This document shows, piece by piece, positions 50,254-58,648 of a DNA stretch of 64,000 bases. The notes under the pieces are model-generated. The model was not told the origin of the DNA and searched no databases. It was given only the letters and a program-made list of their open reading frames with translations. Both the position numbers and the translations under genes were made by a program. The first letter of the stretch is position 1. Every line of letters begins with the position of its first letter. The stretch lies in the NCBI GenBank assembly GCA_052389555.1, contig JBQTHV010000036.1:1-64000 (forward strand), written 5' to 3'. Source of the DNA: JABFSM01 sp052389555. GTDB lineage: Bacteria > Gemmatimonadota > Gemmatimonadetes > Gemmatimonadales > GWC2-71-9.

Positions 50254-51996
50254 CTGGTAATTGCCTTTCTTGTTTCACTCGCGCCCGCGGTGACCCTGGC
50301 CCAGCAACCGCCCGCCCGGCAGCGGCCTGTCAGGGTCCCGGGTGAGGTGGCACGACTGCTTCGCACGCTGCCGCTCAGAGATCGAATTGCCCAGCTCGTG
50401 ATGCCGTGGATCCCGGGCAGCTATGCAGCCTTCGACGATTCGGCCCTGGCGCAGGTCCGGGCCTGGGTTGATTCCGTGCGCGTCGGTGGGATCGTCGTGT
50501 CGATCGGCTCGCCGCTCGACATCGCGGCCAAGCTGAACTTTCTCCAACGCCGCTCCCGGCTGCCGCTCCTCATCGCCTCGGACCTCGAGGCCGGGACCAG
50601 CATTCGGTTCAACGGCGGAACTCCCTTCCCTACCAATATGGGCGTGGGCGCATCGGGGAGCGAGTCGGATGCGTTCGCGATGGGACGGATCACCGCCGCG
50701 GAGGGACGCGCGGCCGGGATCCATCTCACGTTTGCGCCGGTCGCCGACGTCAACAACAATCCGGCGAATCCGATCATCAACACCCGTGCGTTCGGCAGCG
50801 ACGCGCGCGAGGTAGCCCGCCTGGTTGCGGCGGCCGTTCGCGGCACCGAGACGGGGGGCATGCTGGCGACCGCGAAGCACTTCCCCGGACACGGAGATAC
50901 CGACACCGATTCGCATCTCGCGCTCCCGGTGATCCGGGCCGACTGGCCCCGGCTCGATTCGCTCGAGCTGGTCCCGTTCCGGTCCGCGATCGCGGCAGGA
51001 GTCAGCGTGATCATGTCCGCGCACGTGGCGCTTCCCGAGCTGACCCAGGGCACGACCCCGGCCACCCTGGATCCGGCGATCCTCACGGGGGTCCTGCGCG
51101 ACTCCCTGGGGTTCACCGGCCTGGTGGTGACCGACGCCCTGAACATGGGCGCTCTGGTGAACAGCTATGGGTCCGGCGAAGCCGCGGTGCGCGCGCTGGA
51201 GGCGGGCACGGACATTCTGCTGATGCCGCTCGATCCGCGCAGCGCGGTGGAGGCGGTGGAAGCGGCAATCCGTACCGGGCGCCTAACCCGCGAGCGGATC
51301 GACACCTCGCTCCGCCGGATTCTGCTGGCCAAACACCGGCTCGGCCTTTTCCGCCGCCGCACCGTGGACCTCGACCAGCTCGGCTTCGTGGTCGGCCGGC
51401 GGGAGCATCGAGACACCGCCCTCGGGGTGTCCCGCCGGGCCATCGTCGTGGTGCGCGACACGCTGGGCATCCTGGACAGCCTGCGGACCGGACCCCGCCC
51501 GGTCGCTCTGGTGACCTATGCCGATGCCTACTCCCAGCCGTTCGGGAGCACGCTGAGCGCCGAACTCACCAAGCGCGGCTATTCGGTGAGGACCTTCCGG
51601 CTCTCGGCGACGAGCGGGCCGGAGGCCTACGACTCCGCCGCTGCCGTGTTAGGGAACTCCCGGCTGGCGCTCTTCGCGACCTCCATCCGGGTCGCGGCCT
51701 GGCGGGGCGCGATCGCGATGCCGGAACGGCTGGCCGATCTGATCGAGCGATCGGTGCGCGATCGCCCGACCGGTCTCCTATCGTTCGGCACTCCCTATCT
51801 GCTTGCCCAGGTCCCCAAGGTGCCGTTCTACCTGCTGGCCTGGACCGGGAACCCGGTGATGGAGGAAGCCGTCGCGGGGGCGCTGACCGGCGCGGCCATC
51901 ACCGGGCGCCTGCCGATCGACCTGCCGCCCGGCTACCCGTGGGGATGGGGCGTACCAAAGGACGGCCGGACGGCGGGACGGCCGGACGGCAGGTGA
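50236..51996 (+). CDS. nagZ: Beta-N-acetylhexosaminidase, GH3 (NagZ-type), exported
   Basis: It removes terminal GlcNAc from peptidoglycan fragments. The GH3 NagZ motif KHFPGHGDTDTDSH supplies the Asp-His dyad, and VVTDALNMGAL the nucleophile. A signal peptide (LVIAFLVSLAPAVTLAQ) makes it periplasmic or outer-membrane rather than cytosolic. The catalytic domain is followed by a C-terminal domain. The last dozen residues (KDGRTAGRPDGR) and the stop are repeat-encoded. GTG 50236 overlaps namZ. Confidence 0.9.
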   Translation: MSIRRHLVIAFLVSLAPAVTLAQQPPARQRPVRVPGEVARLLRTLPLRDRIAQLVMPWIPGSYAAFDDSALAQVRAWVDSVRVGGIVVSIGSPLDIAAKLNFLQRRSRLPLLIASDLEAGTSIRFNGGTPFPTNMGVGASGSESDAFAMGRITAAEGRAAGIHLTFAPVADVNNNPANPIINTRAFGSDAREVARLVAAAVRGTETGGMLATAKHFPGHGDTDTDSHLALPVIRADWPRLDSLELVPFRSAIAAGVSVIMSAHVALPELTQGTTPATLDPAILTGVLRDSLGFTGLVVTDALNMGALVNSYGSGEAAVRALEAGTDILLMPLDPRSAVEAVEAAIRTGRLTRERIDTSLRRILLAKHRLGLFRRRTVDLDQLGFVVGRREHRDTALGVSRRAIVVVRDTLGILDSLRTGPRPVALVTYADAYSQPFGSTLSAELTKRGYSVRTFRLSATSGPEAYDSAAAVLGNSRLALFATSIRVAAWRGAIAMPERLADLIERSVRDRPTGLLSFGTPYLLAQVPKVPFYLLAWTGNPVMEEAVAGALTGAAITGRLPIDLPPGYPWGWGVPKDGRTAGRPDGR

Positions 51997-52085
51997 GCGG
52001 CAGGGCGGCAGGATGGCAAGACGGCAGGTGACTCGGCACCTGGGGGGCTCGGCAGCTCGGCGGCTCGGCGGCTCGGCGCTCGGCG
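51960..52085. repeat. Degenerate repeat cluster at the nagZ end and serine-hydrolase start
   Basis: Words such as GACGGCCGG, GGCAGGATGGCAAGACGGCAG and CTCGGCGGCTCGG run from the nagZ C-terminus through the intergene into the hydrolase signal-peptide codons. They include carB-type words (GGCAAGACGGCAG) and E2-type words (GGCTCGGCG). Confidence 0.85.
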
Positions 52086-53317
52086 TTGCACTGCTGGCTG
52101 CCTGCGCGGGGAATCGGCCCGGAGCCCTCGCGTCCCCCCGACTCTGTCCTAACCCGACCTGCGCGCTCGACTCGATCACCCCGCTGCTGGATTCGGCGGT
52201 CGCGACCGGTGCCGCACCGGGCGCGATGCTCGGGGTCTCCTACCGGGGGGCGCGGTATCTCTACGGCACCGGCCGGCTCGCCCTCGACGATCCCCGGCGG
52301 CCCGACGGCCACACCATTTACGATCTCGCCTCGCTCACCAAGCTGATCGCGACCACCACGCTCACGATGATGGCCGTGAGCGAGGGCCGGCTGGAGCTGG
52401 ATACACCAGTCGGGCGCTACTTGCCGGCGTATGCAGGACCGGGGAAGGAGGCGGTGACCATCCGTCACCTGCTCACCCACTCGAGCGGCTTGCCGGCCCA
52501 CCGGCCCCTGTGGCGCGAGACTCCCGACCGGGAGGCCGCGCTCCGGCTGGTGAACCGCACCCCCCTCGACACACCGCCCGGCACCCGGATGGTGTATTCC
52601 GACCTCGGTGTCATCGTGTTAGGCCAGGTCATCGAGCAGATCTATCATGACCGCCTCGACCGCCTGGCTGGACGACGGATCTTCCGCCCGCTGGGCATGC
52701 GTTCGACGGGGTTCCGGCCTAACCCGGGAGCTCTGCCTCGCATCGCGGCGACCGAATACGACACGGCCTGGCGCAAGCGGATCGTGCGCGGCGAGGTGCA
52801 CGACGAGAACGCCGCCTGGCTCGGCGGGGTAGCCGGGCAGGCGGGGCTGTTCGGGAGTGCGGTGGACCTGTTGGCGTTTGGAGAGTGGCTGCTTTCGGTG
52901 GCAGGACGGCAGGACGGCAAGACGGCAGGAGGCGATGGATCGTCAGCGGGTGCGGCTCACCTGCCGTCCGGCCGTCTTGCCGTCCTGCCACCTGTGGCTC
53001 GCGAATTCACCCGCAGGCAGCACGTCGTTTCCGGCTCCTCGCGGGCGCTGGGCTGGGACACCCCATCACCGGGAAGCAGCGCCGGCACCGAGCTCGACTC
53101 GACCAGCTTTGGTCATACCGGCTTCACCGGCACCTCGTTATGGATCGATCCGACCCGTGATTTGGTGATTGTCCTGCTGACGAACCGAGTCCACCCGACC
53201 CGGAGCAACCCGAGAATCGGGCCGCTCCGGATCGCGGTAGCCAACCGGGTGGTGAGCTTGCTGGAGGATTTGCGGGTTAGGACTACTTTCCGATTGCCAC
53301 GTTTACCCGGGCAATGA
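52013..53317 (+). CDS. Beta-lactamase-family serine hydrolase (AmiE-like), lipoprotein
   Basis: A class C/EstB-type serine hydrolase: nucleophile motif SLTK (in YDLASLTKLIA), YSDLG and HTGFTG. The order and neighbours resemble B. subtilis YbbE (AmiE), a MurNAc-L-Ala amidase beside namZ and nagZ. An esterase or D-Ala carboxypeptidase is the alternative. The signal peptide begins MARRQVTRHLGG, encoded by the repeat, and ends in a lipobox LLAAC. Residues about 296-327 (VAGRQDGKTAG ... HLPSGRLAVLPP) are a repeat insertion. The 3' end overlaps the convergent outer-membrane gene by 35 bp. Confidence 0.82.
   Translation: MARRQVTRHLGGSAARRLGGSALGVALLAACAGNRPGALASPRLCPNPTCALDSITPLLDSAVATGAAPGAMLGVSYRGARYLYGTGRLALDDPRRPDGHTIYDLASLTKLIATTTLTMMAVSEGRLELDTPVGRYLPAYAGPGKEAVTIRHLLTHSSGLPAHRPLWRETPDREAALRLVNRTPLDTPPGTRMVYSDLGVIVLGQVIEQIYHDRLDRLAGRRIFRPLGMRSTGFRPNPGALPRIAATEYDTAWRKRIVRGEVHDENAAWLGGVAGQAGLFGSAVDLLAFGEWLLSVAGRQDGKTAGGDGSSAGAAHLPSGRLAVLPPVAREFTRRQHVVSGSSRALGWDTPSPGSSAGTELDSTSFGHTGFTGTSLWIDPTRDLVIVLLTNRVHPTRSNPRIGPLRIAVANRVVSLLEDLRVRTTFRLPRLPGQ
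52898..52992. repeat. In-frame palindromic repeat inside the serine hydrolase
   Basis: Left arm 52898-52929 (GTGGCAGGACGGCAGG then ACGGCAAGACGGCAGG). Right arm 52960-52992 holds the complement (CCTGCCGTCC, GCCGTCTTGCC, GTCCTGCCAC). The spacer is about 30 bp. The words are those found in carB. Confidence 0.88.
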
Positions 53318-53921
53318 AGGCAACGTCGTCACCCCCATCGGGGCCTCCGATGATGAATCGGATGGCGGGCACCGCCGAAATGCGGTTGCTGAAGATCAGA
53401 CCCACTCCGGCATCGAGCAGCAGTACGACATCGGTCTCGGACTCGGACTCGTCGAGGACCTCGAAGGTCGATCGCTGGAAGCCGAGCTGGGCCGCGCCGG
53501 TGAGGACGATGTTGAGGCTGCTGGAGCCCGACGAGACGGGATAGCCTCCGGAAAGCCCGCCCGTCGCGAGGATGTAACTGAACCCGTCCTTTTCAAAGCC
53601 GTACTGAAAGCCGACGATTGGGCAAAGACTGACTTTGTCTCCCAGCTTCTGGCTGATCTCCTTGCCTCCCACCGCGCTGACAAAGAGTTGCGAACCGCCG
53701 CCGCCCTCATAGTCGGTAAACCCCAGCGCGGCCCCACCGAAGAGACCACCGTCTTTTCCGACGCCGACCCCGCCCGACAGGCTGGTGCCGCCATCGAGCT
53801 GGAGGGCTCCGCCGATTTTCAACGCCCCCGCGCTCCAGGCGGCCTGCCCCACGCACATCTGAGCCTGTACCGCAACCGGAACCGCAGCTAGCCCCACGAG
53901 GAGCAACGCCACTCTGCGCAT
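53283..53921 (-). CDS. Outer-membrane beta-barrel-like protein, function unknown
   Basis: A signal peptide (ALLLVGLAAVPVAVQAQ) is followed by a region of alternating Gly-rich beta strands (GGALQLDGGTSLSGGVGVGK, LFVSAVGGKE, NIVLTGAAQLGFQ, VLLLDAGVGLIFS, VPAIRFIIGG). This is consistent with a small eight-stranded outer-membrane barrel. No family name is assigned. It is convergent with the serine hydrolase. Confidence 0.65.
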   Translation of the reverse strand: MRRVALLLVGLAAVPVAVQAQMCVGQAAWSAGALKIGGALQLDGGTSLSGGVGVGKDGGLFGGAALGFTDYEGGGGSQLFVSAVGGKEISQKLGDKVSLCPIVGFQYGFEKDGFSYILATGGLSGGYPVSSGSSSLNIVLTGAAQLGFQRSTFEVLDESESETDVVLLLDAGVGLIFSNRISAVPAIRFIIGGPDGGDDVAFIARVNVAIGK

Positions 53922-54036
53922 GGTCTAACCTCCACTGAAGGGGAAAGGCCGGAGGAGCGATCGGACTGGGTCCCTCGCCGTTACAATCTAGCTAGCCAGA
54001 ACGCGATTGCTGCACTCCAGGGTTTCAATGCGTCAG

Positions 54037-54065
54037 TTGACCTGGAAAACCGTCTCTCCTAAGTT
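54037..54065 (+). promoter_or_regulatory. Candidate promoter of erpA
   Basis: TTGACC (54037-54042) and TAAGTT (54060-54065) are 17 bp apart. The start would be near 54072, about 40 bp before the erpA ATG. Confidence 0.5.
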
Positions 54066-54115
54066 TCTCCCAAGGCGCCGCATGCGCGGCACACACTTTG
54101 CGAGACATGAGGAGC

Positions 54116-54484
54116 ATGAGTTCAGTCGGCCAGGAAACCCAGACCAGCGGCATTCAGGTCAACCTCACCCCTCGAGCGGTCGAGGAGGTCCTGAAGTTCA
54201 TGGAACTCGAAAAGGTCCAACCGGATATCGGGGGTCTCAGGGTGAGCGTCTTGCCGGGGGGGTGCTCCGGCTTCAAGTACAGCCTGAACATCGAGGATCA
54301 GCCTCTCGAGGACGACCACATCATCCCGGTCGACCGGGTCCGCGTGTTTGTTGATGGGTTCAGTCTCCAGTACCTGAATGGCGTTACGATCGACTACGTC
54401 TCCTCGATGCAGGGCTCCGGCTTCACCTTCGACAATCCCAACGCCACCGGGGGCTGCGGTTGCGGAAGCAGCTTCACGGCTTGA
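54116..54484 (+). CDS. erpA: Iron-sulfur cluster A-type carrier (ErpA/IscA-like)
   Basis: It accepts and delivers Fe-S clusters to target proteins. The three ligand cysteines occur as GGCSGFKY and GCGCGSSF at the C-terminus. VNLTPRAVEEVLKFMEL and GLRVSVLPGGCSG are normal. Starts at ATG 54107, or TTG 54098 upstream, are possible. ATG 54116 follows GAGGAG but at close spacing, so the start is uncertain by a few codons. A terminator follows. Confidence 0.9.
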   Translation: MSSVGQETQTSGIQVNLTPRAVEEVLKFMELEKVQPDIGGLRVSVLPGGCSGFKYSLNIEDQPLEDDHIIPVDRVRVFVDGFSLQYLNGVTIDYVSSMQGSGFTFDNPNATGGCGCGSSFTA

Positions 54485-54509
54485 GCGCACTCTGACGCTC
54501 AGAAGGTCA

Positions 54510-54541
54510 GCCCGCCGGATGTGAACCGGCGGGCATTTTTC
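54510..54541 (+). terminator. Rho-independent terminator after erpA
   Basis: A 9-bp stem GCCCGCCGG/CCGGCGGGC, then ATTTTTCT. It is only about 12 bp before the symporter ATG, so erpA and the symporter are separate units. Confidence 0.85.
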
Positions 54542-54552
54542 TAGGTGCGAGG

Positions 54553-56022
54553 ATGCGCCCTCTCGACCTCGCCGTCATCCTGCTCTACTTCGCCCTCACG
54601 CTCGGGGTGGGGCTCTGGGTCACCCGGTCGCAGCGCACCGCGAGCGACTATTTCCTGGGCGCCCGCGACCTTCCCGCCTCCGCGGTTCTGCTGTCCATCG
54701 TGGCGACCGAGACCTCGGCGCTCACCGTCATCTCGATTCCCGGGTTAGGGGCCCGGGGCGATCTCACCTTCCTCCAGCTCGCGTTCGGCTACCTGGTCGG
54801 CCGGTCCCTGGTGGCCTGGTGGCTGCTGCCGGGGTATTTCACCGGCCAGCAGGAGACCGCGTATGCCCGCCTGGAATCGCGGTTCGGCACCGGCACCCGG
54901 CGGCTGATCTCGGGGTGCTTTCTGGCCACTCGCTTCCTGGGAGACGGGGTGCGAATCTTCGCGGGGGCGATTCCCCTCGCGCTGGTGACCGGCTGGAGTA
55001 TTCCGGGAGCCATTCTGGCCATGGGCGCGGTGACCCTGCTCTACACCTACCTCGGGGGACTCAAAGCGGTGGTGTGGGCCGACGTGATCCAGCTCGTGGT
55101 ATACCTGGGCGGCGGGCTCGCCGCGCTCGCCATTGCAGCCGGTCTCGCCGGCGGTCTCGGGCCGGCGCTCGATCTCGCCGCGGCGGCCGACAAGCTTCGG
55201 ATCGTGAATCCCTCGCTCTCGCTCTCCGCGCCATACACGTTTCTCGGCGGGATGGTGGGGGGCGCCCTGCTCTCGGCAGCCTCCCACGGCACTGATCATC
55301 TCATCGTGCAGCGGCTGCTCGCGACCCGATCGCTCCGCGATGCTCGCCGGGCCCTGGTAGGGTCGGGCGTCGTGGTGATTCTGCAGTTCCTGCTGTTCCT
55401 CCTGGTGGGCGTCACGATCTGGGCCGCGGGTGCCGCGCCCGCCGAGGTCCCGGGCGACCAGGTCTTTCCCCGCTTCATCGTGACCAGTCTGCCGGCGGGA
55501 CTGGCCGGGCTGGTGATCGCCGGCATTCTCGCGGCGGCCATGAGCACGATCAGCTCGTCGATCAACGCGCTCGCCTCTTCGGTGACCCACGACTTCTACG
55601 CGAGCATCACGGGGCGGCGCGAGCCCGAGCACCTGCTCAAGGTGGGCCGCGGTTTCTCGGCGGTCTGGGGAGTCGGGCTGGTCGGTGCGGCGCTCGGGTT
55701 CGCCGCCTATGCCACCGAGACCGACACGCCGGTGGTCGTGCTGGCCCTCTCGATCGCGTCGGTGACCTATGGGGCGCTGCTGGGCACCTTCCTGCTGGCC
55801 GGCCGGTGGCACCGGGCTCGAGGGCGCGACGCGGTGGCCGGTACCATCGTGACGCTGGCGGTCATGCTGGTGGTTATCTTCGCGCGGCGGCTCACCGAGG
55901 TCCCCGGGTTAGGATGGCTCGCTCCGATCGGCTCGCTGGCCTGGCCCTGGTATGTTCCGCTCGGTACCGCTCTGACCCTTCTGGTCGGGATTGCCTCGAG
56001 CGCGGTGCGGCGAAACTCATGA
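54553..56022 (+). CDS. Sodium:solute symporter (SSF family)
   Basis: About thirteen to fourteen membrane helices with SSF features: LGARDLPASAVLLSIVATETSA (first-core helices), ISGCFLATRFLGDGVRIFAG, LYTYLGGLKAVVWADVIQ. It imports an organic substrate with Na+. Because the kinase overlapping it and the nearby namZ/nagZ point to amino sugars, MurNAc or GlcNAc (or their fragments) is the inferred cargo. 489 residues. The stop overlaps the kinase start by 4 bp. Confidence 0.85.
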   Translation: MRPLDLAVILLYFALTLGVGLWVTRSQRTASDYFLGARDLPASAVLLSIVATETSALTVISIPGLGARGDLTFLQLAFGYLVGRSLVAWWLLPGYFTGQQETAYARLESRFGTGTRRLISGCFLATRFLGDGVRIFAGAIPLALVTGWSIPGAILAMGAVTLLYTYLGGLKAVVWADVIQLVVYLGGGLAALAIAAGLAGGLGPALDLAAAADKLRIVNPSLSLSAPYTFLGGMVGGALLSAASHGTDHLIVQRLLATRSLRDARRALVGSGVVVILQFLLFLLVGVTIWAAGAAPAEVPGDQVFPRFIVTSLPAGLAGLVIAGILAAAMSTISSSINALASSVTHDFYASITGRREPEHLLKVGRGFSAVWGVGLVGAALGFAAYATETDTPVVVLALSIASVTYGALLGTFLLAGRWHRARGRDAVAGTIVTLAVMLVVIFARRLTEVPGLGWLAPIGSLAWPWYVPLGTALTLLVGIASSAVRRNS

Positions 56023-56918
56023 CGATCCTGCTTGGCGTCGACGCGGGAGGAACCCGGACCACCACGCTGGTAGCCCGGGGAGATCAGGTGATCGCCCGGG
56101 CCACCGGCAGCGCGGGTGCGGTGCGGCCGGGACGCGCGTTCCAGGCGGCAACCCGGATTGCCGCGGTGGCGCGACATGCGCTCACGGAAGCCGGTCTGCT
56201 GCAGGCCGGCGTCCTGACGGTCGGTGCCGCGGGCGTCGGCCGGGAGCCCGAGCGCACCGAGCTCCGCGAGGGACTGCGCACCGAGCGGCTCGCCGACCGG
56301 GTGGTGGTGACCGGGGATCTCGACATCGCGCTGCAGGCTGCTTTCGGCGACGGGCCCGGCATCGTCCTGCTCTCAGGGACGGGCAGCGTCGCGGTTGCGC
56401 GGACGCCGGATGGGACAGTCCACCGGCGCGGCGGCTACGGATGGCAGATCGGAGACGAGGGAAGCGGATTTGCCATTGGCCGCGCGGCACTCGCCGCCGT
56501 CTCCCGCGCGCGAGATGGCCGCGGGCCTGCCAGCGCCCTCAGCGATGCCGTGCTGCAGGCCTCGCCGGCGAGCGATTTCGATGGGCTGATCCGGTGGACC
56601 ACCACCGCCGACCCGGCCGAGATCGCGGCCCTGGCGCCCTCGGTCTTTCGGGCCGCGCACACCGGCGACCCGGTCGCCCAGGGAATCGTGGCAGCGGCGG
56701 CGGAGGAGCTGGCCGCCCTGGTGGAATCGCTGGCCTCGCTCTTGGGAGACAGTCCGGCGATTCCGCTCGCCCTCGCCGGGGGAAACCTCGATCCGGGCCG
56801 CGGGCTGCGTCCCGCGGTGCTCGAGGTGCTGGAAGCCCGGCCCCGGTTCGCGATCCGGACCGAGCGGCTCGAGCCGGCGGAAGGGGCGCTGGCGCTCGCG
56901 CGCAAGCTTGCGGGTTAG
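56019..56918 (+). CDS. BadF/BadG/BcrA ATPase-family N-acetylhexosamine kinase
   Basis: An ASKHA-fold sugar kinase of the NAGK/MurK type. LLGVDAGGTRTTTLVARGD, GAAGVGREPERTEL, LLSGTGSVAVART and GWQIGDEGSGFAIGR are the phosphate and adenosine motifs. The overlap (ATGA) with the symporter and the adjacent namZ/nagZ make GlcNAc or MurNAc the likely substrate. 299 residues. The stop is the TAG of a GCGGGTTAG motif copy. Confidence 0.87.
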   Translation: MTILLGVDAGGTRTTTLVARGDQVIARATGSAGAVRPGRAFQAATRIAAVARHALTEAGLLQAGVLTVGAAGVGREPERTELREGLRTERLADRVVVTGDLDIALQAAFGDGPGIVLLSGTGSVAVARTPDGTVHRRGGYGWQIGDEGSGFAIGRAALAAVSRARDGRGPASALSDAVLQASPASDFDGLIRWTTTADPAEIAALAPSVFRAAHTGDPVAQGIVAAAAEELAALVESLASLLGDSPAIPLALAGGNLDPGRGLRPAVLEVLEARPRFAIRTERLEPAEGALALARKLAG

Positions 56919-56946
56919 GATCCAAAGACGACGCAGAAAAAAGCAA

Positions 56947-57041
56947 ATCCACAGATTACGCGGATTACGCAGATTCAACCGGATGAGTGACAAGCCACCG
57001 TCATCCGCGGTTAAACCGTGTAATCCGCGTAATCCGTGGAT
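56947..57041. repeat. Palindromic A+T-richer repeat (ATTACGCGGATTACGC words)
   Basis: The left arm (56947-56975, ATCCACAGATTACGC words) pairs with the right arm (57013-57041, GTAATCCGCGTAATCCG words), with a spacer of about 37 bp. It occupies the convergent gap between the kinase and the APC permease. The word family is shared with the pyrF insertion. Confidence 0.88.
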
Positions 57042-57076
57042 AAGCCCTTTCCATCCGACTCCTAGCCCGCGGCGCC

Positions 57077-58618
57077 CTAACCCGCGCTCTTCCCCGCCCG
57101 CCCCAGGCGGCTGTGGCGGATGCTGTAGAGGAAGTAGATCACCAGCCCGGCCAGCAGCCAGAGTCCGAACCGCTTCCAGGTAATCCCCGGCAGCTCGATC
57201 ATCAGGTAGATGCAGGCCGCCACCGAGAGGAGCGGGGTCCAGGGCGCGCCCGGGACCCGGAAGGGTCTGGGGCGATCAGGATCCTTGACCCGCAGCACGA
57301 TCACGCCGAGCGACACCAGGACAAAGGCGAACAGGGTTCCGATGTTGGTGAGGTCCACCACTTCGGCCACGTTCGCGAACGCCGCGAAGATCGCCACGAA
57401 CAGCCCGGTGAGAATCGTGCCCACGTACGGCGTCTTGTAGCGCGGATGCACGCGGGCAAAGGCGGGCGGCAGGAGACCGTCCCGCGCCATCGAAAAGAAG
57501 ATCCGGGGTTGCCCCAGCTGGAACACCAGGAGCACGCTGCCCATCGCGATCACCGCACCAAGGGCCACGATAAATCGGGAGACGTTGATGAGCACCGGCG
57601 GCCCGTCCGCCTGCGCGAGCGCGGTGATCATCGGCTCCGGGGTCCCCAGGGTGCGCCACGGCGCAATGCCGGTCATCACCGCCGTCATCACAACGTAGAG
57701 AATGGTGGTGATCACCAGGCTCATGATGATTCCGAACGGCATGTCACGCTGGGGGTTCCGGGCCTCTTCCGAGGCGGTGGAAACCGCGTCAAACCCGATG
57801 TAACTGAAGAAAATGATGGCTGCCGCCGCACTGATGCCCGCGAATCCGCTCGGCGCGAAGCCGCCCTGCGCCGGATCGGTCCAGTTGGCCGGCCGAATGA
57901 AGAACGCACCGACCGCAATGAAGAAGAGAATGATCCCGATCTTGAGCAATACCATCGCGTTGTTGGTATTGGCCGACTCGCGGATCCCGATGACCAGGAT
58001 CACCGTGATGACCGCCACCGAGAAAAAGGCGGGCAGGTTGGCGATGAGCGGCACTCCGAAGACGGTAGGCGCCGCGCTCAGGGCGGACGCGTGGTAGAGG
58101 TTGCTCGGATCAGTCGCGCCCCCGGCCACCGCCGCGGCCGCCAGGCTCGCGGATCGTGGGTCGGTCGCGAGCCAAGCGGGGAGATTGATCCCGAAGTGCC
58201 CGATCAGCTCGCGGAAATAGCCGGACCAGCCAATAGCCACGCCGATGTTTCCCACGGCGTACTCGATGATCAGGTCCCAGCCAATGATCCAGGCAATCAG
58301 CTCGCCGAGGGAAGCATACGCATAGGTGTAGGCCGATCCGGAAATCGGGACCATGGCCGCGAACTCGGCGTAGCAGAGCGCGGCAAATCCGCAGGCAACC
58401 GCCGTGATCAGGAAGGAGAGCACGATGGCGGGACCGGCGCCGGGCCGGGCGGGATCGCCCACGATCGCCGTGCCGGTCGCGACGAAGATTCCCGCGCCGA
58501 TGGTCGCTCCGATGCCTAACGCCGTGAGATGCCACTTCGTGAGGGTCCGGCGGAGGCCGCCGCGCTCGGCAATGTCGGACTCGAACTCGGCGACAGACTT
58601 CCGGCGGAAGAGCTGCAT
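57077..58618 (-). CDS. APC-family amino acid permease
   Basis: About twelve to fourteen membrane helices. TALGIGATIGAGIFVATGTA (first helix), YAEFAAMVPISGSAYTYAYASLGE and IGFDAVSTASEEARNPQRDMP are cationic-amino-acid-transporter style motifs. 513 residues. It lies beside the muropeptide locus on the opposite strand and may take up a peptidoglycan-derived amino acid, but the substrate cannot be read. The stop TAG belongs to a GCGGGTTAG motif copy. Confidence 0.88.
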   Translation of the reverse strand: MQLFRRKSVAEFESDIAERGGLRRTLTKWHLTALGIGATIGAGIFVATGTAIVGDPARPGAGPAIVLSFLITAVACGFAALCYAEFAAMVPISGSAYTYAYASLGELIAWIIGWDLIIEYAVGNIGVAIGWSGYFRELIGHFGINLPAWLATDPRSASLAAAAVAGGATDPSNLYHASALSAAPTVFGVPLIANLPAFFSVAVITVILVIGIRESANTNNAMVLLKIGIILFFIAVGAFFIRPANWTDPAQGGFAPSGFAGISAAAAIIFFSYIGFDAVSTASEEARNPQRDMPFGIIMSLVITTILYVVMTAVMTGIAPWRTLGTPEPMITALAQADGPPVLINVSRFIVALGAVIAMGSVLLVFQLGQPRIFFSMARDGLLPPAFARVHPRYKTPYVGTILTGLFVAIFAAFANVAEVVDLTNIGTLFAFVLVSLGVIVLRVKDPDRPRPFRVPGAPWTPLLSVAACIYLMIELPGITWKRFGLWLLAGLVIYFLYSIRHSRLGRAGKSAG

Positions 58619-58648
58619 CGGTCCTGCCCTCAGTGTCAGACGGAAAAG

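Noticed and set aside
51960..52992. Transposon or insertion sequence at the serine hydrolase
   Set aside because: No transposase, no terminal inverted repeats of IS size, and only short words are repeated.
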